This document shows positions 42,694 through 48,963 of a stretch of DNA of 48,963 bases, one piece after another (position 1 is the first letter of the stretch; every line of letters starts with the position of its first letter). The notes below the pieces were generated by a model that was not told where the DNA came from, searched no databases, and saw nothing but the letters and a program-made list of their open reading frames with translations. A program made the translations under genes and the position numbers. The DNA comes from Lachnospiraceae bacterium A4 (GTDB lineage: Bacteria; Bacillota; Clostridia; Lachnospirales; Lachnospiraceae): positions 136,927 to 185,889 of the forward strand of contig KE159532.1 in assembly GCA_000403215.2 (NCBI GenBank), given 5' to 3'.

Positions 42694-42868
42694 GGTATGA
42701 TATAGGACAAACGAAACAGCCAGTTATCGAAAAACTTTCAGAGAAAGTGTATCGTAAACTGGCTTTTCTTTTGCAAAAGTTTCCGACAGGGAATTTGCAT
42801 AATCGCAGGAATTTTGACTGAACCATTCTAAGGAATGGTGAAGGGAATTATCTTGTGGAGGGAGTACA

Positions 42869-43085
42869 GAGGGCGGCAAGCCCTCACAGCAAGGGTACAG
42901 GGAGCGCAGCTTCCCTGTGCAGGTCAAGGGCGGCAGCCATTGCCCAGTAGGAGTGATGCCTGCGTCGCTCCGTACTGGGTATTGCCTGACGCTGAAACCG
43001 GCAGGACTGGCAGCAAAGCTGCCTTTCTCCCAAGCTCCGCTTTGGGAGAAAATGAGCGGAACTGACCTGTCCCCTGCGTGCAGGG
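42869..43085. other. Array of six hairpins before the relaxase gene, candidate oriT
   Basis: Successive stems: GAGGGC/GCCCTC (42869-42885), ACAGGGA/TCCCTGT (42897-42918), CCCAGTA/TACTGGG (42943-42979), GGCAGC/GCTGCC (43009-43023), TTTCTCCCAAGC/GCTTTGGGAGAAA (43024-43051), and CCCTGC/GCAGGG (43072-43085). The stretch is GC-rich against its AT-rich surroundings and encodes nothing convincing. MobV relaxases nick at hairpin-bearing oriT sites just upstream of mob, which fits this place. Confidence 0.6.
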
Positions 43086-43139
43086 AACATGCAGTTTCCG
43101 TCAAATAGAAAATTGGACGAAGGGGGAAAAGACGATTGA

Positions 43140-44522
43140 ATGAAACTGACAAGACATAACGGCAGAGTTGGAAAAAACGGCGTTTACAATCCCAAGCATA
43201 ATGACCGAAGATTTGACATTGAAAACAGTGAGCATATCGACACGGAGCGGGCAAAACAAAATATTTATTGGGACTGCTACACCGGATTTTCTTTCGCAAA
43301 AATAAGGGAGCATGACAAAGAAAATGATTACTCTTTTGAAAAAATTGAACAGCTTTACTACTTTGAACATTACGCAGACCACATACAGGCGCAGAATGAG
43401 CGGAACGAGAAAACAAGACACACCGAGCGCAATCGGACAGTGACAGATTTACTCACAAATAATAAAACGTGTCCCGAAGAAAGCATTTATCAAATCGGCA
43501 CGATTGATGAGTCTGTATCGGGAGAAATGTTAGCTAAGATAGCGACAGAGTTTTTTGCAGAAATCGAAGAAAAATTCGGTACTCATGTACACATCTTAGA
43601 CTGGGCATTACATCTTGACGAGGGCACTCCGCATATCCATGAAAGGCACGTTTTTGACTGCAAAAATAATTATGGAGAACTGTGTCCCCATCAGGAAAAA
43701 GCGCTTGAAGAATTAGGCGTGCCATTACCCAATCCCGACAAGAAGAAAGGCAGGAACAACAACCGCAAACAGACTTTTGATGCGGAATGCCGCAAGATGC
43801 TTTTCCGTATTTGTGAAAAGCATAATCTTCACTTACAGACGGAACCGACATATGGCGGCAGGGGTTATTTGGAGAAACAGGATTTTATCATTGAAAAACA
43901 GAAAGATACAATCTCTGTGCAGAAAGATATTCTTTCCGAAAATGAACAGGCAATAGAGGAACAGGCGAAGAAAATCCAGAAGGCAGAAAATACTCTATCT
44001 CAAAGGGTAAAAGTAATTGAAAAGCAGGATAAAATCATTGCGGAGAAAAATGCCGCAATTTTGAAAAAACATTCTGCACTTAAAGATGTCATAATGAAAC
44101 TTGCAGATGTGGAAACGCTGGTTGACGAAGTTGCGGAGCAGGCGTATGAAAAAGCCTGTGAGGCTGTTGCCAATACCGTCCGGCAGGAAACCCAGAAAGA
44201 GGATATAAAAATCCTTGATGATTATTCCAGATGGCTGTCAGCGCCGGAGCGCACTGCTGACAAAAAGCTGCGGGATTATGCGGTAAAGCGTCTGGGAGCA
44301 TTGAAAGAAAAACTTATAAAATCTGCAAAAGCCACCGTGCAAAAAGTTACGGATTCTTTGCAGGAGCCGGAACACAGGCAGAAAAATCTTGAACAGGTCA
44401 GGGAGAAAGCGAGGGAATCTATTAAGGACAGGCTTGCAAGGGGAAAAACAGAAGCAGACCGTCTGAATAGGGAGCGCATGGAACGCATACGCCCGACAAT
44501 AAAAAAGGATATGGAAATTTAA
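43140..44522 (+). CDS. MobV-type relaxase (plasmid recombination enzyme family)
   Basis: 460 aa, ATG 43140 (the nearest SD-like GGGGGA is about 15 bases upstream). It would nick oriT and carry the strand during conjugative mobilisation. The N-terminal relaxase domain (about 1-240) starts RHNGRVGKNGVYNPKHNDR and contains the metal-binding motif LHLDEGTPHIHERH (H158, D160, E161, H165, H167), the MobV signature H-x-D-E-x-x-P-H-x-H. After a GGRGYLEKQDF boundary, the C-terminal half (about 245-460) is a long charged coiled coil. This gut-clostridial type lacks plasmid partners here and lies with a primase-like gene and a VirE-like gene, suggesting an integrated mobilisable element. Confidence 0.88.
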   Translation: MKLTRHNGRVGKNGVYNPKHNDRRFDIENSEHIDTERAKQNIYWDCYTGFSFAKIREHDKENDYSFEKIEQLYYFEHYADHIQAQNERNEKTRHTERNRTVTDLLTNNKTCPEESIYQIGTIDESVSGEMLAKIATEFFAEIEEKFGTHVHILDWALHLDEGTPHIHERHVFDCKNNYGELCPHQEKALEELGVPLPNPDKKKGRNNNRKQTFDAECRKMLFRICEKHNLHLQTEPTYGGRGYLEKQDFIIEKQKDTISVQKDILSENEQAIEEQAKKIQKAENTLSQRVKVIEKQDKIIAEKNAAILKKHSALKDVIMKLADVETLVDEVAEQAYEKACEAVANTVRQETQKEDIKILDDYSRWLSAPERTADKKLRDYAVKRLGALKEKLIKSAKATVQKVTDSLQEPEHRQKNLEQVREKARESIKDRLARGKTEADRLNRERMERIRPTIKKDMEI

Positions 44523-44571
44523 AGCATTTGCTTTTCTTTATGGAGATGGCATCTGCTTTTTTTATGCACAC

Positions 44572-44611
44572 GGGCGCATGAGGAAATTAGCTGCTGATGC
44601 AGCATGCGCCC
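44572..44611. other. Compound hairpin between relaxase and primase genes
   Basis: GGGCGCATG (44572-44580) pairs perfectly with CATGCGCCC (44603-44611) around an inner GCTGC-tgat-GCAGC stem (44590-44603). It is preceded by a terminator-like AGCATTTGC/GCATCTGCT stem with seven T (44523-44563). Confidence 0.6.
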
Positions 44612-44669
44612 GGCGCGGCGGGCAGTGGAGAAGGTCACTCCCCTGCCCAATTTTCAGAAAGGAAATGAC

Positions 44670-45311
44670 ATGAATGTATTTGAATCGGTAAAAGAAAACG
44701 TGACAGCAAGACAGGCTGCGGAGATGTATGGAATCAGGATAAACAGAAACAGTATGGCCTGCTGCCCTTTTCATGATGATAAGCATCCCAGCATGAAAGT
44801 GGATAAACGCTTCCACTGTTTCGTCTGTCAGGAGGACGGCGATGTGATTGATTTTGCCGCAAAGCTGTACGGGCTGAACAGTCTTGGGGCGGCTGTGAAG
44901 CTGGCGGCTGATTTTGGGATTGACTATGACAGCAAAGGCCGGGCTTCTCCACGTCCTGCAAAAAAGAAATTATCGGAGGAACTGCGATTTAAACAGGCAG
45001 GGTTACAGTGTTTCCGAATTTTATCAGACTACAATCATCTGCTGGAAAAATGGAAAACAGAATATGCGCCAAAAGAGCCGGAGGAGGAATGGCATCCCCT
45101 GTTTGTGGAGGCTTTACAGAAGCAGACATACATTGAGTATCTGCTGGATATCCTTCTGACTGGCACAGCGGAAGAAAAGGCAGAACTGATAAGGGGATAT
45201 GGAAAGGAAGTGATGCGGATTGGGGAACGGATTTCAGGACTTGCCGCCTGCCACAAGGCAGACCGTGATGAACGCAGCGGATATGCTCGCTCCGGCAATG
45301 ACAGTCGGTGA
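44670..45311 (+). CDS. CHC2 zinc-finger primase-like protein
   Basis: 213 aa. The ATG at 44670 has AAAGGAAA before it; a longer frame to 44604 begins inside the hairpin. The N-terminus is a DnaG-type zinc-binding domain: CCPFHDDKHPSM with FHCFVCQEDGD, ligands C32, H35, C50, C53, and a following DVIDFAAKLYGLNSLGAAV helix. The catalytic TOPRIM part of DnaG is absent, and the rest (about 100-213) is a charged helical tail. Such short primases accompany relaxase and VirE-like genes in mobilisable elements and probably help copy the transferred strand. The end overlaps the next gene. Confidence 0.85.
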   Translation: MNVFESVKENVTARQAAEMYGIRINRNSMACCPFHDDKHPSMKVDKRFHCFVCQEDGDVIDFAAKLYGLNSLGAAVKLAADFGIDYDSKGRASPRPAKKKLSEELRFKQAGLQCFRILSDYNHLLEKWKTEYAPKEPEEEWHPLFVEALQKQTYIEYLLDILLTGTAEEKAELIRGYGKEVMRIGERISGLAACHKADRDERSGYARSGNDSR

Positions 45312-46629
45312 GGTTAGAGAAAGCCTTGATACCACGCAGAAGGGACAGACGGCGAATACAATCGCAAACTGCAGGACCGTGTTCCAGTGCGATCCGCTCT
45401 TAAAGGGGGCAGTCCGTTTCAATCTCCTGACGGAACGGATTGATATTGTCCGGGAAGTCGGGTGGCGCAGGGACACCAGCGTACTTACAGACACGGACAT
45501 AAAATATCTGCTCCTTTACTTCGAGGAGAACTACGGAATCACCAGTGAGAAAAAGATACAGAATGCCTTGGCGATTGTGGCAAATGAAAACTGCTATCAC
45601 CCGATTCAGGATTGTTTAAAAGGGCTTTCATGGGACGGAACGCCACGTATCCGCTCATGCCTGCACCATTTTTTAGGGGCTGATGCAGATGATTATGTGG
45701 AGGAAATGTTGAAGCACTTCCTGCTGGGCGCAGTCCGGCGTGTGTTTATGCCCGGTTCAAAATATGAGGAAATGCTTTGTCTTGTGGGCGGACAGGGGGC
45801 TGGAAAATCTACTTTTTTCCGTTTGCTGGCGATAAAAGACGAATGGTTCAGTGACGATTTAAAGAAGCTGGACGATGACAAGGTGTTCACGAAATTACAG
45901 GGGCACTGGATTATCGAGATGTCAGAGATGCTTGCCACCAGCAGTGCAAAGAGCATTGAAGAAATCCGCTCTTTTATCAGCAGGCAGAAGGAAACGTACC
46001 GCACGCCTTATGAATCACAGCCAAAGGACAGGCTGCGGCAGTGCGTGTTCGGCGGCACGTCAAACAGGCTGGACTTTCTGTCCCTTGACCGTGCAGGGAA
46101 CCGGCGGTTTCTGCCTGTGATGGTCTGCCCGGAGGATGCCGAGATACATATCTTAGAGGACGAGGACGCTTCAAGGGCATATTTTTTGCAGGTTTGGGCA
46201 GAAGCAATGGAGATTTACCGAAGCGGGCGGTATTCCATGAAATTCAGCAAGCCTGTGCAGAGAAAACTTGTGGAAGTACAGAAAGACTTTATGCCGGAGG
46301 ATACCGAGGCGGGCATGATTATCGGATTTCTGGAAAATTACCGTGGAAATCAGGTGTGCTCCAAACAGCTTTACCGGGAAGCCCTGCACCATGAATATGA
46401 CGAGCCGAAGCGCTGGCAGATTCACGACATTAATGAGATTATGAATACGGCAGTCACAGGCTGGCGGTATTTTTCCAATCCGAGGGCGTTTGACGGGAAT
46501 GGCAGACAAAAAGGCTGGGAACGCATAGCGGATTCCGGCAACGAACCACCCGGCAACGAAGCTGGTTTTTCGGAACTGACAGAAAAAGAAGCCCGTCAGA
46601 TGGGGATACCGAAGGAGTGGATGGAATGA
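45268..46629 (+). CDS. VirE/SF3-like ATPase of a mobile element
   Basis: 453 aa from ATG 45268; a TTG at 45220 (469 aa) is an alternative, and both overlap the primase gene. Virulence-associated-E family P-loop ATPase: Walker A LVGGQGAGKSTFFRLL (about 172-187), Walker B region HWIIEMSEMLA, then EEIRSFISRQKETYRTPYES and the arginine-rich GTSNRLDFLSLDRAGNRRFL. The upstream domain has ENCYHPIQDCLKGLSWDGTP, the usual entry into this family. The C-terminus (about 370-453) is a small helix-turn-helix-like region, then a low-complexity GNEPPGNEAG. It likely acts as replicative helicase with the primase-like protein. Confidence 0.88.
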   Translation: MNAADMLAPAMTVGEVRESLDTTQKGQTANTIANCRTVFQCDPLLKGAVRFNLLTERIDIVREVGWRRDTSVLTDTDIKYLLLYFEENYGITSEKKIQNALAIVANENCYHPIQDCLKGLSWDGTPRIRSCLHHFLGADADDYVEEMLKHFLLGAVRRVFMPGSKYEEMLCLVGGQGAGKSTFFRLLAIKDEWFSDDLKKLDDDKVFTKLQGHWIIEMSEMLATSSAKSIEEIRSFISRQKETYRTPYESQPKDRLRQCVFGGTSNRLDFLSLDRAGNRRFLPVMVCPEDAEIHILEDEDASRAYFLQVWAEAMEIYRSGRYSMKFSKPVQRKLVEVQKDFMPEDTEAGMIIGFLENYRGNQVCSKQLYREALHHEYDEPKRWQIHDINEIMNTAVTGWRYFSNPRAFDGNGRQKGWERIADSGNEPPGNEAGFSELTEKEARQMGIPKEWME

Positions 46630-46760
46630 TTTTAAGCGTTGGTTGCCGGGCAGGTTGCCACTTCGTTGTCGGGTTTGTTGCCGGGAAATCTGCTTCTCTC
46701 CTGCCCGGAAATGCTGATATTTACAGGCTTTGTTGTTATTTTTATAACTACTGACAACGA
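46535..46760. repeat. Iteron-like CCGGCAAC repeats spanning the end of the VirE-like gene
   Basis: CCGGCAAC at 46535-46542 and 46550-46557 (forward). The reverse form GTTGCCGG is at 46642-46649 and 46677-46684, with variants GTTGCC (46654) and GTTGTCGG (46665); GACAACGAA is at about 46752. The two forward copies encode GNE in the gene tail. Clustered, two-way repeats beside a helicase-like gene suggest a replication origin. Confidence 0.5.
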
Positions 46761-46855
46761 AAGCAACAAAAAATTTAAAGAAAATAGAAAAAATCACAGC
46801 CATACGGCTTGACCACCGGCTCTGCCGGTGGTTTGGATGAACCCCTCCGGGGCAT

Positions 46856-46918
46856 TTTTCGGTACCGCCTATAGGCGGTGTCTAAGCAACCCCTTTTTCG
46901 GTGCTGCCTATAGGCAGT
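46856..46918. repeat. Two tandem TTTTCGGT...GCCTATAGGC units
   Basis: ACCGCCTATAGGCGGT (46864-46879) and CTGCCTATAGGCAG (46904-46917), each preceded by TTTTCGGT, period about 39 bp. They lie between tnpA and the 3' hairpin of the IS200 element. Confidence 0.6.
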
Positions 46919-46963
46919 ATTTCACTAACCTCTGGTACCTGGCTACCTCTTAAAAGAGGTTCT

Positions 46964-47374
46964 TTATCCTTCTATTCTAATGCATTTCTCCTGCTCTTCG
47001 ATGTACTTTTTTATTGTCTCTTCGTTCACTTGCCCAATCGTCTCAGCATAATATCCTCTTGCCCAAAAATGTCTGCCATACTTGTCCCTGTATTCTGGGT
47101 GTCGGTCGAATATCATCAAGGCACTCTTTCCTTTCAATTTTGACATCACTTCCGAGATACTCATCTTGGGCGGAATCGAAACATACAGATGTACATGGTT
47201 TGGACATACTCCGCCTTTTATCAATTTTACTCCTGTGATTTTACATACTGTGGACAATATCTCGCCAACCTCTTTCCCAATCTTCCCATACATTACTTTC
47301 CGGCGATATTTCGGAATAAAAACAATATGATACGTGCAATTATACTTGGTATGTGCTAAAATCTGATTATCCAT
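46964..47374 (-). CDS. tnpA: IS200/IS605 family transposase TnpA (Y1 HUH)
   Basis: 136 aa, leftward. GGAGGT lies seven bases before ATG 47374. It cuts and rejoins single-stranded element ends. HUH motif PNHVHLYVSIPPK (H60, H62), catalytic Tyr124 in NEETIKKYIEEQ, and the family opening HTKYNCTYHIVFIPKYRRKV. A GRHFWARGYYAETIG segment is also typical. Length is normal and there is no accessory tnpB. A transcription stop GAACCTCTTTTAAGAGGT overlaps its 3' side (46945-46963). Confidence 0.95.
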   Translation of the reverse strand: MDNQILAHTKYNCTYHIVFIPKYRRKVMYGKIGKEVGEILSTVCKITGVKLIKGGVCPNHVHLYVSIPPKMSISEVMSKLKGKSALMIFDRHPEYRDKYGRHFWARGYYAETIGQVNEETIKKYIEEQEKCIRIEG

Positions 47375-47499
47375 TATGGATACCTCCTGCTATTGTTGAT
47401 TAGGTTGCCTAGACCCAAATCCATGATAACATGGAGGTTTTATTTTTGGTACTTTAGGGATCGCTACTGCTCACTCTATTCTCCCCAGCTCTGCTGGGG

Positions 47500-47992
47500 G
47501 CTTAATGGACGTTCAGTTAGCAACAAATTAGCGACAATTAAGAGAACAGAATCATACTATTTGCTGGCTGCTGCTCAGTTTTCATTATATATTTTTATAA
47601 AATAAGTGACAATAGGAATCCGTCTCTTAACCCCATATTAAGTATAATGTATGTATCAAAAAACAAGCACTCTCATTATCATAGGATTCTGGCAAATTAT
47701 AATTTATTCATATCCTTTATTTTATGGATTATGCTCTATGGTGATGGAGTTTGGTGCAATTTAAGAATTATCCGCAGAGCAACGCTATGCAGAGTTAAAT
47801 ACTTTTATGAAAAAACTCATCTTCGAGACATTACAGTTGATACATACGCACAGCAACGCAACGCGAATAAGGTATAAAAAGTAACTTTATTAACTCAACA
47901 CCATGATTAAATGAAGAGGATGCCACATCATATAACTATGTTGGTATCATAAGCCTCAATAATCATGAGAAATTTTAAAGAGGAAAGGATTA
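47500..47992. other. Intergenic region, about 490 bp, no supported gene
   Basis: AT-rich. A 76-codon frame at 47647-47877 has no SD or known motif and I do not accept it. TATAAT at about 47643-47648 may be a promoter box. The last 60 bp form the pilin-gene leader. Confidence 0.4.
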
Positions 47993-48451
47993 GTGAGTCC
48001 AATGAACAAATTGAGAGAAGTAAGAGATGAAAAGAAACTTGATAACAAAGGTTTCTCCCTTGTGGAGTTAATTATTGTTATTGCAATTATGGCAGTATTG
48101 ATTGGTGTGCTGGCACCGCAGTATTTGAAGTATGTGGAGAAGTCAAGAGTATCTGCTGATGCAGACCAGATTGATGCATGTATCTCGGCAGTAGAAATTT
48201 ACTCTTCAGACCCAGAACATAGTGTAGTTACTGGAAAAATGAAAATTGATTCAAATGGAAATTTAGATTTTTCAGATGGTTCAGATATTAAAACTGCAAT
48301 CGAAGATGCTGGCATTAGCACAGCAAATGTTCAAGTGAAAAGCAAAACATTCCAAAAGGGTTGTACTATTGATTTCAGCACAAATGGAGTAACAGTAAGT
48401 GATCCAGATATAGCAAAAGCATTAGGTCGTGCATCACCACCAACACCATAA
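47993..48451 (+). CDS. Type IV pilin-like (pseudopilin) protein, orphan
   Basis: 152 aa from GTG 47993 (AAAGAGG nine bases before); ATG 48002 is an alternative. Class-III signal: short basic leader ending KKLDNKG, prepilin-peptidase cleavage before FSLVELIIVI (Gly20/Phe21, Glu at +5), then a hydrophobic helix to YLKYVEKSR. The globular part (about 55-152) is acidic and beta-rich, without the usual disulfide pair (single Cys in the helix end and one at 123 region). It would be assembled into a thin pilus or secretion pseudopilus. No peptidase, ATPase or other pilus gene is nearby. It ends with ASPPTP and a strong hairpin terminator. Confidence 0.88.
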   Translation: MSPMNKLREVRDEKKLDNKGFSLVELIIVIAIMAVLIGVLAPQYLKYVEKSRVSADADQIDACISAVEIYSSDPEHSVVTGKMKIDSNGNLDFSDGSDIKTAIEDAGISTANVQVKSKTFQKGCTIDFSTNGVTVSDPDIAKALGRASPPTP

Positions 48452-48486
48452 TAACTGAGGTATTATTTAAAATAAATACTCTTTAT

Positions 48487-48524
48487 GAATAGTATTTTCA
48501 TTACTGAGAATACTATTCATTTTT
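48487..48524. terminator. Terminator shared by the pilin gene and the convergent pseudogene
   Basis: GAATAGTATT (48487-48496) pairs with AATACTATTC (48509-48518), followed by ATTTTTT. Confidence 0.75.
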
Positions 48525-48870
48525 TACCCTTATCATTTGCCTCCACATCATAGAAAATAACAATATTATTCCCCACCATTCCAATCAGATTATTTTCAAA
48601 ACTCCACACAAATAAGTTTATCCCATCGAGTACATTCTTACCTGACTGCATTGCAATCACATGATGTTTACCGGCTTTTTGAATCAGTATTTCTTCAAAA
48701 TTTCCATCAGTACTTTCATCTCCGCTTTCAGGATTTAACAAAGCAAATGGATTGTCATGATATTTAATCCTTCCACTATTTCAACACATCAAAGTACCAT
48801 CTGATTTTGATACAAACACTGTATATCCATCAAAACTTATTGCTCGAATTTCATTCATATCATCTATGTC
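48517..48870 (-). pseudogene. Interrupted RCC1/beta-propeller-like gene fragment
   Basis: Leftward from the element junction: frame DIDDMNEIRAISFDGYTVFV then SKSDGTLMC, an in-frame TGA (48783-48781), and again open from NSGRIKYHDNPFALL to the stop at 48517. The pattern V-F-V-S-K-S-D-G-T-L-x-x-W-x-x-G suggests an RCC1-like repeat in which TGA replaced TGG (Trp). The C-terminal part (GKNVLDGINLFVWSFENN) continues in the same style. The 5' portion was cut off by insertion of the second element copy. Perhaps a surface protein partner of the pilin, but that rests on position only. Confidence 0.55.
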
Positions 48871-48963
48871 ATACCGCAGCCTACGGCTGCAATCAAACCT
48901 AAAAGCAAAAAGAATCATCCTATTCGTAGATGCACGTGCTATAATGCACATATACGGTATCTT
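48871..48963 (+). mobile_element. Second copy of the putative novel element (5' end only, runs off the window)
   Basis: Exact reverse complement of 42606-42698 over all 93 bases, including the GCAGCC/GGCTGC terminal hairpin and the TGCTATAAT promoter box. The gene, if intact, starts about 60 bp beyond the window on the plus strand. The flank GAC (48868-48870) matches the GAT beside the first copy. Confidence 0.85.

Larger units (their letters stand above)
41015..42698 (-). mobile_element. Putative undescribed insertion sequence, 1684 bp, first copy
   Basis: The unit holds one large gene on the minus strand plus a 152-bp non-coding 5' part. Evidence for mobility: bases 42606-42698 are repeated without mismatch, in opposite orientation, at the right edge of the window (48871-48963); similarity stops shortly beyond 42698; GAT flanks both proposed ends (41012-41014 and 42699-42701); and excision restores a host reading frame. 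The ends are GTTTATTGTGCTGC (gene 3' side) and, on the complement, ATACCGCAGCCTACGG (gene 5' side): no inverted repeats. The gene stop codon lies only two bases from the proposed end. It does not match the protein layout of any IS family I know. Confidence 0.65.
40904..42821 (+). pseudogene. Small island gene split by the putative novel element
   Basis: The left part (40904-41014, from ATG) ends DDLADLRKSINRLD. The right part (42702-42821) begins IGQTKQPVIEKLSEKVYRKL and ends at TGA after NRRNFD. Removing 41015-42698 and one GAT joins them in frame into about 76 residues, helical and charged. An alternative upstream start region with its own SD (GAAGGGGAC before GTG 40867) lies in another frame, so the original N-terminus is uncertain. 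The family is unknown. It precedes the relaxase gene, where mobile elements often carry small accessory genes. Confidence 0.55.
46813..47499 (-). mobile_element. IS200-type element (IS200/IS605 family, tnpA only)
   Basis: One Y1 transposase gene between two subterminal hairpins with the same tct loop: CCCCAGC-tct-GCTGGGG (47483-47499, 5' side of the gene) and CCACCGGC-tct-GCCGGTGG (46814-46832, 3' side). There are no inverted ends or target duplication, as expected for single-strand transposition. Exact tips cannot be set: two further GCCTATAGGC palindromes lie inside the 3' part. It appears complete. Confidence 0.75.

Noticed and set aside
42567-42821. 84-codon plus-strand ORF beginning inside the novel element
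   Set aside because: Its first half is the element leader read backwards; only the part after 42701 belongs to the interrupted host gene.
42869-43085. CRISPR array
   Set aside because: The stems differ in sequence and spacing; there is no repeated unit with spacers and no cas gene.
42835-43108. Several short ORFs in the hairpin array before the relaxase gene
   Set aside because: They are side effects of GC-rich inverted repeats; none has an SD and frames overlap one another.
46535-46760. CRISPR-like repeats at the end of the VirE-like gene
   Set aside because: The repeats are only 8-10 bp, occur in both directions and are unevenly spaced, which fits iterons better.
48781-48783. Possible recoding of TGA as Trp, since in-frame TGA occurs in the IS630 gene and the RCC1-like gene
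   Set aside because: TGA is a normal stop for many intact genes here (for example degV, the second GH43 and argD), and the interrupted frames lie in decayed genes.

Overview
The window looks like a chromosomal segment of a spore-forming gut-type Firmicute, most likely Lachnospiraceae. The reasons are: SpoVAD and SpoVAE sporulation proteins; strong AGGAGG ribosome sites with some TTG/GTG starts; an intracellular xylan-oligosaccharide gene cluster; a DUF5721-like protein; an argJ-argB-argD cluster; and IS200, MobV and VirE-type mobile genes of the kind common in gut clostridia. Assignment to family is inference from gene content; no rRNA is present.

Layout. 1-2.3 kb is a graveyard: a decayed GNAT gene, then a carbamoyltransferase-like gene broken by an IS630-family element (TA duplication) and by a 171-bp MITE (TAA duplication). 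2.4-9.6 kb holds a HipA-like kinase gene, spoVAD, two small unknown genes, ridA, a shikimate-kinase-like gene, spoVAE, a DUF5721-like gene, degV and a LytTR regulator gene. 9.8-20.9 kb is a xylan-oligomer locus: a divergent AraC regulator, then GH3, GH115, an SGNH esterase and two GH43 enzymes, none with a signal peptide. They should jointly remove xylose, methyl-glucuronic acid, acetyl and arabinose decorations in the cytoplasm. 21.0-27.0 kb is arginine synthesis: argG leftward behind a palindromic operator, and GNAT-argJ-argB-argD rightward. 27.1-38.4 kb carries an orphan solute-binding protein, a small YdcZ-like membrane protein, an ATPase-nuclease fusion, a chemotaxis receptor, sbcD and an unusually long sbcC, followed by tRNA-Ser(CGA). 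38.8-40.1 kb is an Rpn-like nuclease gene with a second MITE in its leader.

40.9-48.9 kb is a mobile island. It has a MobV relaxase preceded by six hairpins (candidate oriT), a CHC2 primase-like protein, a VirE-type ATPase, iteron-like repeats, an IS200 element, a lone type IV pilin-like gene and a broken RCC1-like gene. No integrase is visible.

The most interesting object is a 1.68-kb unit at 41015-42698 that I propose is an undescribed insertion sequence. It encodes a 509-aa protein of unknown function, has a structured 5' leader and a terminal hairpin, and lacks terminal inverted repeats. Its first 93 bases recur without a mismatch, in opposite orientation, at the right edge of the window, where they interrupt another gene. 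Both insertions sit next to GAYATAG. Removing the left copy and one GAT restores an uninterrupted reading frame across the site.
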